Shown here in pieces: positions 9,055-15,597 of a stretch of 64,000 bases of DNA (position 1 is the stretch's first letter; every line of letters begins with the position of its first letter). The DNA is taken from NCBI RefSeq assembly GCF_003003175.1, contig NZ_PVTY01000009.1, forward strand, positions 108,529-172,528, given 5' to 3'. The position numbers were made by a program, and so were the translations under genes. Origin of the DNA: Nesterenkonia sandarakina (lineage in GTDB: Bacteria; Actinomycetota; Actinomycetes; Actinomycetales; Micrococcaceae). The notes beneath the pieces are model-generated. The model saw only the letters and a program-made list of their open reading frames with translations. It did no database searches and was not told where the DNA came from.

Positions 9055-10560
9055 TCAGTCGGCCTTGCCGAAGACCGGGTTGTGGACCTCTCCGAGGTTG
9101 ATGTGCACGGCCTGCTGGTCGGTGTAGAAGTCCAGCGAGCGGTAGCCGCCCTCGTGACCCAGTCCGGAGGCCTTGACGCCGCCGAAGGGGGTGCGCAGGT
9201 CGCGGACGTTGTTGGAGTTCAGCCAGACCATCCCGGCCTGGACCGACTGGGCGAAGTTGTGCGACCGCTTGAGGTCGTTGGTCCAGATATAGGCGGCCAG
9301 CCCGTACTTGGTGTTGTTCGCCAGCGCCAGCGCCTCGGCGTCGGAGTCGAAGGGGGTGATCGCGACCACCGGGCCGAAGATCTCCTCCTGGAAGATCCGG
9401 GCCTCGGGCGCGACATCGGCGAAGACCGTGGGGGCCACGAAGTTGCCGGTGGGGAATCCCTCGGGTCGGCCGCCGCCGGCGACCAGCCGGGCCTCGTCCT
9501 TGCCGATCTCGATGTAGCTCATCACCTTCTCGAAGTGCTCCGGGTGGACCAGGGCGCCGACCTCGGTGCCCGGCTCATGCGGCAGACCGACCTTGACCCG
9601 CTCCGCCTGGGCGGCGTACCGCTCGACGAACTCGGCGTAGATGCTGCGCTCGACCAGGATCCGGCTGCCGGCGGTGCAGCGCTCGCCGTTGAGCGAGAAC
9701 ACCCCGAAGATGGTGGCGTTGATGGCCGCCTCGAGGTCCGCGTCGGCGAAGACGACGGCGGGTGACTTCCCGCCGAGCTCCATGGAGAGCCCCTTCAGCG
9801 CCGGTGCCGCGTTCGCGAAGATGGTCTGCCCGGTGCTGGATTCTCCGGTGAAGGAGATCAGCGGAACGTCCGGGTGCTTCACCAGGGCATCCCCCGCCTG
9901 TTCGCCGAGCCCGTTCACCAGGTTGAACACACCCTGGGGCAGTCCGGCCTCTTCGAAGATCCCGGCCCAGAGGCTGGCCGAGAGCGGGGTGAACTCGGCA
10001 GGCTTGAGCACCACCGAGTTGCCGGCGGCCAGGGCGGGGGCGAGCTTCCAGCTCTCCAGCATGAACGGGGTGTTCCAGGGGGTGATCAGCCCGGCGACAC
10101 CGATCGGCTTGCGGCTGACATAGTTGATCTGCCGGCCCGGCACCTTGTAGACGTCGTCGGCCTGCGCGACGACCAGGTCGGCGAAGAAGCGGAAGTTCTC
10201 CGCGGCGCGCCGGGCCTGTCCGAGCGCCTGGGTGATGGGCAGCCCGGAGTCGAAGGACTCCAGCTCGGCGAGCCGGTCACCGCGGGCCTCCACGAGATCG
10301 GCGATCCGATGCAGCACCCGGGAGCGCTCCCGGGGCAGTGTCTCGCGCCACGGTCCGGTCTCGAAGGCCCGGCCGGCGGCGGCGACGGCGAGGTCGACGT
10401 CGGCCTTGGTGCCGGCGGCCGCGCTGAGGTAGACCTCGTTGGTCACCGGGTTGAGCACCTCGAAGGTGCCGCCCTCGGCGGAGTCGCGGAGTTCGCCGTC
10501 GATGTAGTGCTGGATCTTCTCCGGCAGGTCAGCCGGAACGGGGCTCTGGTAGTCGTTCAT
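9055..10560 (-). CDS. hpaE: 5-carboxymethyl-2-hydroxymuconate semialdehyde dehydrogenase
   Basis: This is a 501-residue aldehyde dehydrogenase. It has ITPWNTPFM in the cofactor region, catalytic Glu261 (SMELGGKSP) and nucleophile Cys295 (NGERCTAGSR), with the C-terminal PFGGVKASGLGHEGG. The pattern fits the HpaE subgroup, which oxidises the ring-cleavage semialdehyde to the tricarboxylate. It lies directly upstream of the dioxygenase, in the same orientation. The ATG at 10560 is preceded by AAGGAG at a rather long spacing of 12 bases. Together with the dioxygenase, hydratase and aldolase it defines the homoprotocatechuate pathway. Confidence 0.9.
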   Translation of the reverse strand: MNDYQSPVPADLPEKIQHYIDGELRDSAEGGTFEVLNPVTNEVYLSAAAGTKADVDLAVAAAGRAFETGPWRETLPRERSRVLHRIADLVEARGDRLAELESFDSGLPITQALGQARRAAENFRFFADLVVAQADDVYKVPGRQINYVSRKPIGVAGLITPWNTPFMLESWKLAPALAAGNSVVLKPAEFTPLSASLWAGIFEEAGLPQGVFNLVNGLGEQAGDALVKHPDVPLISFTGESSTGQTIFANAAPALKGLSMELGGKSPAVVFADADLEAAINATIFGVFSLNGERCTAGSRILVERSIYAEFVERYAAQAERVKVGLPHEPGTEVGALVHPEHFEKVMSYIEIGKDEARLVAGGGRPEGFPTGNFVAPTVFADVAPEARIFQEEIFGPVVAITPFDSDAEALALANNTKYGLAAYIWTNDLKRSHNFAQSVQAGMVWLNSNNVRDLRTPFGGVKASGLGHEGGYRSLDFYTDQQAVHINLGEVHNPVFGKAD

Positions 10561-10576
10561 CTTGAGGTGGTTCTCC

Positions 10577-11239
10577 TTAGGAAGAGGTGCGCTGCTGGCG
10601 GTAGGCCTCGACGGTGCGCCATTTGTGCTGGCGCACGGCCATCTCGATCGCATGCGGCTCGGCGTTCTCGCGGATGAGGCGCAGGATCTCGTCGTGTTCC
10701 TGCACGGAGCGGGGTGCCCGGTCGGGGACGAAGGCGAAGGTGGAGCTGCGCAGCCCCGACATCCGATTCCAGCCGCGGTCGGCGAGTTCGGAGATGTGCG
10801 GGTTGGGGCAGCGCTGGAACAGCGCCCGGTGGAACTTCTCGTTGAGCGAGGTGAAGGCGACCGGGTCGAAGTCCTCGAGCATGGCGCGCATGGAATCGTT
10901 GATCGCCTGGGCCCGGGCGAGGTCGGCGTCGCGCATCAGCGGCAGCGCCAGCGCGGTGGCGGCCCCTTCGAGCACGCCCAGGGTCTGCATGGTGTCGATG
11001 TATTCGTCCTGATTCACCATGGCGACCCGCGCCCCGACATTGCGCTCGAACTCGATCAGCCCCTCGGCCTCGAGCCGGCGCACCGCCTCGCGGACCGGGA
11101 CCACGCTGATGCCCAGCTCCTTGGCGATGGCGCCCAGGACGAGCCGGTAGCCGGGATTGAACTCGCGGCCGATGATGCGCTCGCGGATCCAGTCGTAGGT
11201 CAGCTCGGACTTGCTGATCCGCTCGTCGATGCGGATCAC
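10577..11239 (-). CDS. GntR-family (FCD/FadR) regulator of the homoprotocatechuate operon
   Basis: This is a 220-residue protein. It has an N-terminal winged helix-turn-helix (IGREFNPGYRLVLGAIAKEL, then PVREAVRRLEAEGLIE) and a C-terminal all-helical FCD effector domain, whose metal/ligand residues include the His in NEKFHRALF and the distal Hx3 region (QHKWRTVEAY). FCD regulators bind organic acids and mostly repress neighbouring catabolic operons. The start codon overlaps the stop of the upstream FAH-RraA gene by 4 bases (ATGA), so it is co-transcribed with the genes it probably controls. The palindrome at 12777-12784 is a candidate operator. The effector is unknown. Confidence 0.85.
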   Translation of the reverse strand: MIRIDERISKSELTYDWIRERIIGREFNPGYRLVLGAIAKELGISVVPVREAVRRLEAEGLIEFERNVGARVAMVNQDEYIDTMQTLGVLEGAATALALPLMRDADLARAQAINDSMRAMLEDFDPVAFTSLNEKFHRALFQRCPNPHISELADRGWNRMSGLRSSTFAFVPDRAPRSVQEHDEILRLIRENAEPHAIEMAVRQHKWRTVEAYRQQRTSS

Positions 11240-12723
11240 GGGCCCTCCCCCTCCCGCACGGGCGCCTCGGCGCCGGGTCGACCCTGTTCGGTCTCGTAGC
11301 GGGCGCGCCAGGTGGAGTTCATCGGGAAGAGGCCGTCCACCGGGTGCCCGGCCTTGACCTGTTCGGCGACCCAGGCGTCTTCGGCCTCCTTGACCAGTGC
11401 CGCCTCGGCCACCTCCTCCGCGATCGCCGGCGGCAGGACGATGACGCCGTCCTCGTCGCCGACGATGACATCTCCGGGCTGCACGGTGGCTCCCCCGCAG
11501 GCGATGGTGAGGTCGGCATCCCAGGGGACGTGCCTGCGGCCGAGCACCGCCGGGTGCGGGCCCTGGCTGAAGACCGGCAGTGCGATCTCGGCCACGGTCG
11601 CGTAGTCGCGGACCCCGCCGTCGGTGACCACTCCGGCGGCGCCGCGGTGCAGGGCACGCAGCGCCAGGATGTCGCCCAGGGTTCCGGAGCCGCGCTCCCC
11701 GCGCGCCTCGATCACGATGACCTCGCCCGGGTGCACGGAGTCGAACACCTGCTTCTGGGCGTTGAAGCCGCCGCCGTGGGAGGCGAAGAGATCCTCGCGG
11801 TGGGGCACGAAGCGCAGGGTCCGCGCGGTGCCGATGAGCTTGTGCCCGGGGCGGGTCGGGCGCACGCCGTCGATGGTGACGTTGTTGTACCCGCGTCTGC
11901 GCATCTCCTGGGAGAGCGCGGCCACCGGCACCTGTTCCAATCTGGCGTGCAGCGCGGGGTTGACCCCGGGGACCGGCTTCGGCGGCAGGCCGGCGGCCTC
12001 CCGGGAGCCCCAGGCCTCTTCGCGCTGAGTGTCGTCCACGCTGGGCAGCGAGCCGAGCGCCGGGTCGAACCCGCCTGGGCTCTCGGTGACCGGGCTGAGC
12101 AGCCGGCCGCTGGTGAGTCCGCCGGCGGCGTCGACCTCGACCTCGATGGTGTCGCCGGGTTCGGCCACGGAGGCGCCCGCGGGGGTTCCGGTGAGGATGA
12201 TGTCTCCGGGCTGCAGGGTCAGGTGCTGGGAGAGGTCGGCGATGAGCTGGGTCAGCGGGAAGATCATCGAACCGGTGGTGCCGTCCTGGACGAGGTGGCC
12301 GTTCTTCCAGGTGCGCACACGCAGCCGGTGCGGGTCCACTGCGGCTGCGTCGATGAGGTCTGGGCCGACCGTGGTGTAGCCGTCGCGGCCCTTGTTGCGC
12401 ACATTCGAGCCCTTGTCTGCGGCACGCAGATCGTAGAGCCCCCAGTCGTTGGCCGCTGTGACGGCGCGGACGTGGCTCCAGGCGTCCTCGGCGCTGACCT
12501 GGCGAGCCTCTGTCCCGATGATCAGCGCGATCTCCCCTTCGAAGGCGAGCAGCTCGGTCCCGCCGGGGCGCTGCACGGCGTCCCCGGAGAGCCCCAGCGA
12601 GCTGGTCGGCTTGAAGAAGTAGGACGGGGTGGCGGGACGACGGCCACGCTCTGCGGCTCGGGACTCATAGCTGATGTGCACGGCGATGATCTTGCCGGGC
12701 GTGCCCAGTTCTTGTGCGCTCAT
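11236..12723 (-). CDS. Fusion: fumarylacetoacetate-hydrolase domain (HpaG-type) plus RraA/HMG-aldolase-like domain
   Basis: This is a single 495-residue frame. Residues about 1-215 are an FAH-family domain with the metal-binding E62xE64 pair (AFEGEIALIIG), Asp93 and the LTGTPAG segment, as in HpaG isomerase/decarboxylase. Residues about 255-475 match the RraA/DlpA family: GDILALRALHRGAAGVV followed by DGGVRDY (Arg372, Asp373), the catalytic pair in 4-hydroxy-4-methyl-2-oxoglutarate/CHA aldolases and oxaloacetate decarboxylases. Enteric HpaG is instead a tandem of two FAH domains. It is the first gene of the operon; ATG 12723 has GAGGAG upstream. The likely step is decarboxylation and isomerisation after HpaE; how the two halves divide it is inference. 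Confidence 0.85.
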   Translation of the reverse strand: MSAQELGTPGKIIAVHISYESRAAERGRRPATPSYFFKPTSSLGLSGDAVQRPGGTELLAFEGEIALIIGTEARQVSAEDAWSHVRAVTAANDWGLYDLRAADKGSNVRNKGRDGYTTVGPDLIDAAAVDPHRLRVRTWKNGHLVQDGTTGSMIFPLTQLIADLSQHLTLQPGDIILTGTPAGASVAEPGDTIEVEVDAAGGLTSGRLLSPVTESPGGFDPALGSLPSVDDTQREEAWGSREAAGLPPKPVPGVNPALHARLEQVPVAALSQEMRRRGYNNVTIDGVRPTRPGHKLIGTARTLRFVPHREDLFASHGGGFNAQKQVFDSVHPGEVIVIEARGERGSGTLGDILALRALHRGAAGVVTDGGVRDYATVAEIALPVFSQGPHPAVLGRRHVPWDADLTIACGGATVQPGDVIVGDEDGVIVLPPAIAEEVAEAALVKEAEDAWVAEQVKAGHPVDGLFPMNSTWRARYETEQGRPGAEAPVREGEGP

Positions 12724-12774
12724 ATGGTCTCCTCGACGAGCCGGCCCGGATCGCTCCGGCAGATGATATTTCAG

Positions 12775-12804
12775 ATCGTATACGGTATGTGATGTGGGGC
12801 ACAA
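12775..12804 (-). promoter_or_regulatory. Promoter and candidate GntR operator of the homoprotocatechuate operon
   Basis: Reading the minus strand, TTGTGC (12804-12799) is followed 16 bases later by TATACG, or 18 bases later by TACGAT, as -10. The perfect 8-bp palindrome CGTATACG (12777-12784), with matching A/T at 12775 and 12786, overlaps the -10. FCD-type GntR proteins often bind sites centred on GTATAC, so repression by the regulator at 10577-11239 is likely. It lies about 50 bases upstream of the first gene. Confidence 0.5.
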
Positions 12805-12979
12805 GAGGACTCGTTGATCTGGTCACACCGCGAGGGGTTGTGCGCTCCGGTTCCGCTCTGCCCCGCTCGATCGCGTCATCGAGAGTTCAATTCGTGCAGC
12901 TTTTTCTGGTCTCGAGGCCTTAAACGGCGGTCGAACTGCACAATCGAGGCCGGCTCCACCGTCGCAGGGGTCGTCGGAC

Positions 12980-13019
12980 GCACGAAGGGGAGCCCCCACA
13001 TCGGGACTCCCCTTCGTGC
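12980..13019 (-). terminator. Hairpin terminator of the arsR/His-rich peptide operon
   Basis: Arms of 13 bp (GCACGAAGGGGAG and its complement) enclose a 14-base loop. The hairpin starts 46 bases past the stop of the His-rich gene and is GC-rich without a clear T-run. The rest of the 342-base gap (12724-13065) shows only the promoter of the operon on its left. Confidence 0.6.
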
Positions 13020-13065
13020 CTTGCTGCGACTCGGCTGAAACCCCGCCGGGCTATGCCGGTCGCGC

Positions 13066-13230
13066 TCAGTGCTCGTCGTAATGATCCTCGTGGACTGCGT
13101 GGCGGTGGCCGTCGTGGACATAGTCGACGTGATCATCGTGCTCCACAGCCTCGTGGCCACAATTCTCTCCGTGGACGTGGTCGTCGAGCTTGTGCTCGGC
13201 AGTCCGGTGCTCGGCCGGGTTCTCAGTCAT
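13066..13230 (-). CDS. Small His-rich putative metal-binding protein (54 aa)
   Basis: This 54-residue frame contains 13 histidines, one cysteine and many Asp/Glu. It includes DDHVHGENCGH, EHDDHVDYVHDGHRHAVH and the end DEH. The His spacing and lack of a hydrophobic segment argue for a soluble metal (zinc or nickel) binding or buffering peptide. Similar small proteins next to ArsR/SmtB repressors in actinobacteria are sometimes mislabelled zinc permease; nothing here looks like a permease. The ATG at 13230 overlaps the stop of arsR by 8 bases, so translation is coupled and expression should follow the repressor. A hairpin terminator follows the gene. Function is inferred. Confidence 0.78.
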   Translation of the reverse strand: MTENPAEHRTAEHKLDDHVHGENCGHEAVEHDDHVDYVHDGHRHAVHEDHYDEH

Positions 13231-13573
13231 GATGATGCTCCTTGCCGGCGGACGCTACCGCCGATTGCTGGGGTAGACGCTCGGGTAGAGGTTCTCGCGC
13301 GTGCGCCATGGCATCGGCGATGACATGGGAGACGTGGTCGTCGGCCAATCGGTGTTCGACCTCTCGCCCGTGACGGTCGGCCAGCACAAGCCCCGCCTGC
13401 TTCAGTGTCCGCAGATGCTGTGAGACCAGCGGCTGCGACATCGACGTGAGCTGGACCAGCTCAGTCACGGTCTTGTGAGACGACGCCATCTGGCAGAGCA
13501 GCAGGAGCCTCGACTCGTGGCCGAGAACCTTGAACAGTTGGGCCGCGCTGATCAGCGCCGGGTCATCACGCAC
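13223..13573 (-). CDS. ArsR/SmtB-family metal-responsive repressor (alpha5 zinc-site type)
   Basis: This is a 116-residue winged-helix repressor: HTH around TVTELVQLTSMSQPLVSQHLRTL, beta wing LADRHGREVEHRL. The C-terminal helix carries D78-x-H80-x10-H91-x2-E94. This is the alpha5 metal site of CzrA/SmtB-type zinc (or cobalt/nickel) sensors. No alpha3 CxC arsenic site is present. It ends in a KEHHHD tail. On metal binding such dimers leave DNA. It is the first gene of a two-gene operon with the His-rich peptide; an AT-rich dyad at 13594-13617 just upstream is the likely operator. Confidence 0.88.
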   Translation of the reverse strand: MRDDPALISAAQLFKVLGHESRLLLLCQMASSHKTVTELVQLTSMSQPLVSQHLRTLKQAGLVLADRHGREVEHRLADDHVSHVIADAMAHAREPLPERLPQQSAVASAGKEHHHD

Positions 13574-13593
13574 AGTCAGAGCACATCACACAC

Positions 13594-13617
13594 ATAAACG
13601 TATTGCAATGTATTTAT
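13594..13617 (-). promoter_or_regulatory. AT-rich dyad, candidate ArsR/SmtB operator
   Basis: This is a 24-base imperfect palindrome centred on TTGCAA. The outer five bases (ATAAA/TTTAT) and inner four (ATTG/CAAT) on each side pair, and three positions per arm do not. It stands out in GC-rich DNA, starts 21 bases upstream of the arsR start codon, and touches the stop codon of the upstream gene. Size and position fit SmtB/CzrA-type operators. Confidence 0.6.
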
Positions 13618-13952
13618 TGAGACGCACTCTCATCTGTCGCATCCAGCGCGTCGAGCTCGACCAGCACCTCTTTCGCCGCCGCGATCCTCTCCGCCTCGGG
13701 GAGCTGCCACCAGTAGGGACCACGCTCCCCCAGCCCGGTCTTGGCCAGGCCGACCCGTCTCCGAGAGGCGGCCACCCGATCCGCGTCGCCGGACTTCTTC
13801 CCGGCCCCGACCCCGGATCTGCCGCGGCCCAGGTGGGACTTCAGTGCCGCGACCAGCTCCTCGGGCAGCGCCGGGTCGGTCCGGCGCCAGCGGCGTCCCT
13901 TGATCACCAGCCAGCGCTCGGACTCCTCGGCGGACTGCGTTTCCTCAGACAT
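13614..13952 (-). CDS. Conserved small basic protein of unknown function
   Basis: This is a 112-residue hydrophilic protein. It opens with an acidic stretch followed by RWLVIKGRRWRRTDPALPEEL, then a basic middle and GERGPYWWQLPEAER near the C-terminus. I recognise the RWL..GRRWRRTDP and GERG..WW pattern as recurring in actinobacterial proteins annotated only as hypothetical or, without support, as a Tol transporter. No domain with a known role is visible. The ATG at 13952 is chosen because AAGGAG lies six bases upstream; an ATG two codons earlier overlaps that site. It is divergent from the photolyase gene and convergent with nothing. Confidence 0.6.
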   Translation of the reverse strand: MSEETQSAEESERWLVIKGRRWRRTDPALPEELVAALKSHLGRGRSGVGAGKKSGDADRVAASRRRVGLAKTGLGERGPYWWQLPEAERIAAAKEVLVELDALDATDESASQ

Positions 13953-14052
13953 CGTCATCTCCTTCACCAGCCCAGTTGATGAGCGGGTTCCCCTGCTACT
14001 GTGCCAGCCAGGACGGCCGCTCGCGCGGCGACGCTTCGCCGAAAGGGCACTG

Positions 14053-15438
14053 ATGACCCGCACGCTCCTCTGGTTCCGCGACGATCTGCGCACCGCAGAC
14101 CACGAAGCGCTGCTCACCGCCTGCCAGCGCGCGCAGAATCCGGGCGACGTCGTCGCACTCTATGTCCTCGATGAGGTCAGCCCGGGAGTCCGCCCGCTGG
14201 GCGGTGCGGTCAAATGGTGGCTGCACCACGCACTGGAGTCGCTGCGCGCCGATCTCGGCGACCTCGGCATCCCGCTGCTGCTGCGGGCAGGAGACCCTGC
14301 AGAGATCCTTCCCGCCCTGGCCAAGGAGCTCGGCGCGGACAAGGTGCAGTGGTCGCGGCGCTATGGCGGCCCCGAGCGCGCGGTGGACGCCGGCATCAAG
14401 GCCGCACTGCCTGACCACGGCATCGAGGTGGAGAGCTTCAACGCCTCGCTGCTGCATGAGCCCTGGACCGTGCAGACCAACACCGGCGGCCCCTACAAGG
14501 TCTACACCCCCTTCTGGAAGCAGATCAGCGTCCGGGATCCCGGCGCCCCGCTGGAGCGCCCCGCTCCGCTGGGCCCCCTCGCGGACGCCGAGGCTGCACT
14601 TCCCGCGCTGAACCAGGGCTCCGGGAACCTGCAGGACTGGGAGCTGCTGCCCACCCGTCCGGACTGGGCCGGCGGCCTGCGCGAGAACTGGACCCCCACC
14701 GAGGCCGGAGGCCATCAGCGGCTGCGCGAGTTTCTGGAGGACCAGGTCCAGGACTACGACGACGCACGGGACGTCCCGGCCGGGGACGGCACCTCGCGGG
14801 TCTCGCCCTACCTGCGCTTCGGCCAACTCAGCCCGCGCCAGGTCTGGCATGCCGCCCACCAGCAGACCGACGAGGCGGTGCACAAGTTCCTCTCCGAGAT
14901 CGGCTGGCGCGAGTTCTGCTGGCACCTGCTCTTCCACTTCCCGCAGCTGCCGCACACCAATCTGCGCGCCCAGTTCGACGCCTACCCCTGGAAGTCCCGC
15001 CACGAGGCGCCCGAGGACTTCCGCGCCTGGACCAGGGGCGAGACCGGTTTCCCCTGGGTGGACGCCGGCCAGCGCCAGCTCTGGGAGACCGGGCACATGC
15101 ACAACCGGGTCCGAATGGCCTCGGCCAGCCTGTTGATCAAGAACCTGGGCATCGACTGGCGTGAGGGTGAGGCCTGGTTCTGGGACACCCTGGTCGACGC
15201 CGACGCCGCATCCAACCCCGCAAACTGGCAGTGGGTGGCCGGCTGCGGGATGGACGCCGCCCCGTACTTCCGCATCTTCAACCCGGAGCGCCAGCGGGAA
15301 CGCTTCGACCCCAAGGGCGCCTATATCAACGCCTGGATCCCGGAGCTCAACAGCCCCGAGTATGCCGACCCCATCGTGGACCTGAAGGCCTCGCGCGAGG
15401 AGGCGCTGGAGCACTACAGCCAGATCAGCGGCAAGTGA
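14053..15438 (+). CDS. phr: Deoxyribodipyrimidine photo-lyase (CPD photolyase, class I)
   Basis: This 461-residue protein has an N-terminal photolyase alpha/beta domain (LLWFRDDLRTADHEAL). The C-terminal FAD-binding helical domain contains TSRVSPYLRFGQLSPR, the EIGWREFCWHLLFHFP segment, GFPWVDAGQRQLWETGHMHNRVRM and the NWQWVAGCGMDAAPYFRIFNP block with the tryptophan electron chain. It repairs cyclobutane pyrimidine dimers using light. The start ATG at 14053 has AAAGGG upstream. It is a stand-alone gene, divergent from the small basic protein gene. An (6-4) photolyase or cryptochrome is unlikely given these class I motifs. Confidence 0.93.
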   Translation: MTRTLLWFRDDLRTADHEALLTACQRAQNPGDVVALYVLDEVSPGVRPLGGAVKWWLHHALESLRADLGDLGIPLLLRAGDPAEILPALAKELGADKVQWSRRYGGPERAVDAGIKAALPDHGIEVESFNASLLHEPWTVQTNTGGPYKVYTPFWKQISVRDPGAPLERPAPLGPLADAEAALPALNQGSGNLQDWELLPTRPDWAGGLRENWTPTEAGGHQRLREFLEDQVQDYDDARDVPAGDGTSRVSPYLRFGQLSPRQVWHAAHQQTDEAVHKFLSEIGWREFCWHLLFHFPQLPHTNLRAQFDAYPWKSRHEAPEDFRAWTRGETGFPWVDAGQRQLWETGHMHNRVRMASASLLIKNLGIDWREGEAWFWDTLVDADAASNPANWQWVAGCGMDAAPYFRIFNPERQRERFDPKGAYINAWIPELNSPEYADPIVDLKASREEALEHYSQISGK

Positions 15439-15465
15439 CCTGGCTCGCGGGTCCCAGCCATGAGG

Positions 15466-15597
15466 TAGAGTAGGGAACTTGGTGGCCACCACGTGTGGAT
15501 GCCTGCGTCGTAAGAACGCCTTGATCAACGGGGCCGTGTTTTCCACCGGCCCACGTTTCAGCAGTGATTTTCTCGCGGCGACCGAGTGCATCAACCG
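15466..15597 (+). promoter_or_regulatory. Promoter -10 and long 5' leader of the DEAD-box helicase gene
   Basis: TAGAGT at 15466-15471 is a good -10 hexamer; no convincing -35 is visible. Transcription from about 15478 would give a leader of roughly 120 bases before the ATG at 15598, with no normal ribosome site. The leader starts with the 10-bp palindrome GGTGGCCACC and holds the GGGCC... GGCCC pair around 15530-15553. Cold-shock helicase genes often carry long structured leaders, so a thermoregulatory role is possible. Confidence 0.35.

Noticed and set aside
2951..12723. Reading the operon as a protocatechuate or gentisate pathway because of the MobA-like gene
   Set aside because: The dioxygenase, HpaE, hydratase and HpaI aldolase together match only the homoprotocatechuate route; no ring-cleavage gene for protocatechuate is present.
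13069..13323. Valine-rich 84-codon plus-strand frame that looks like a membrane peptide
   Set aside because: It is the antisense of the His-rich peptide and the arsR end; the valine runs are just the complement of His/Asp codons.
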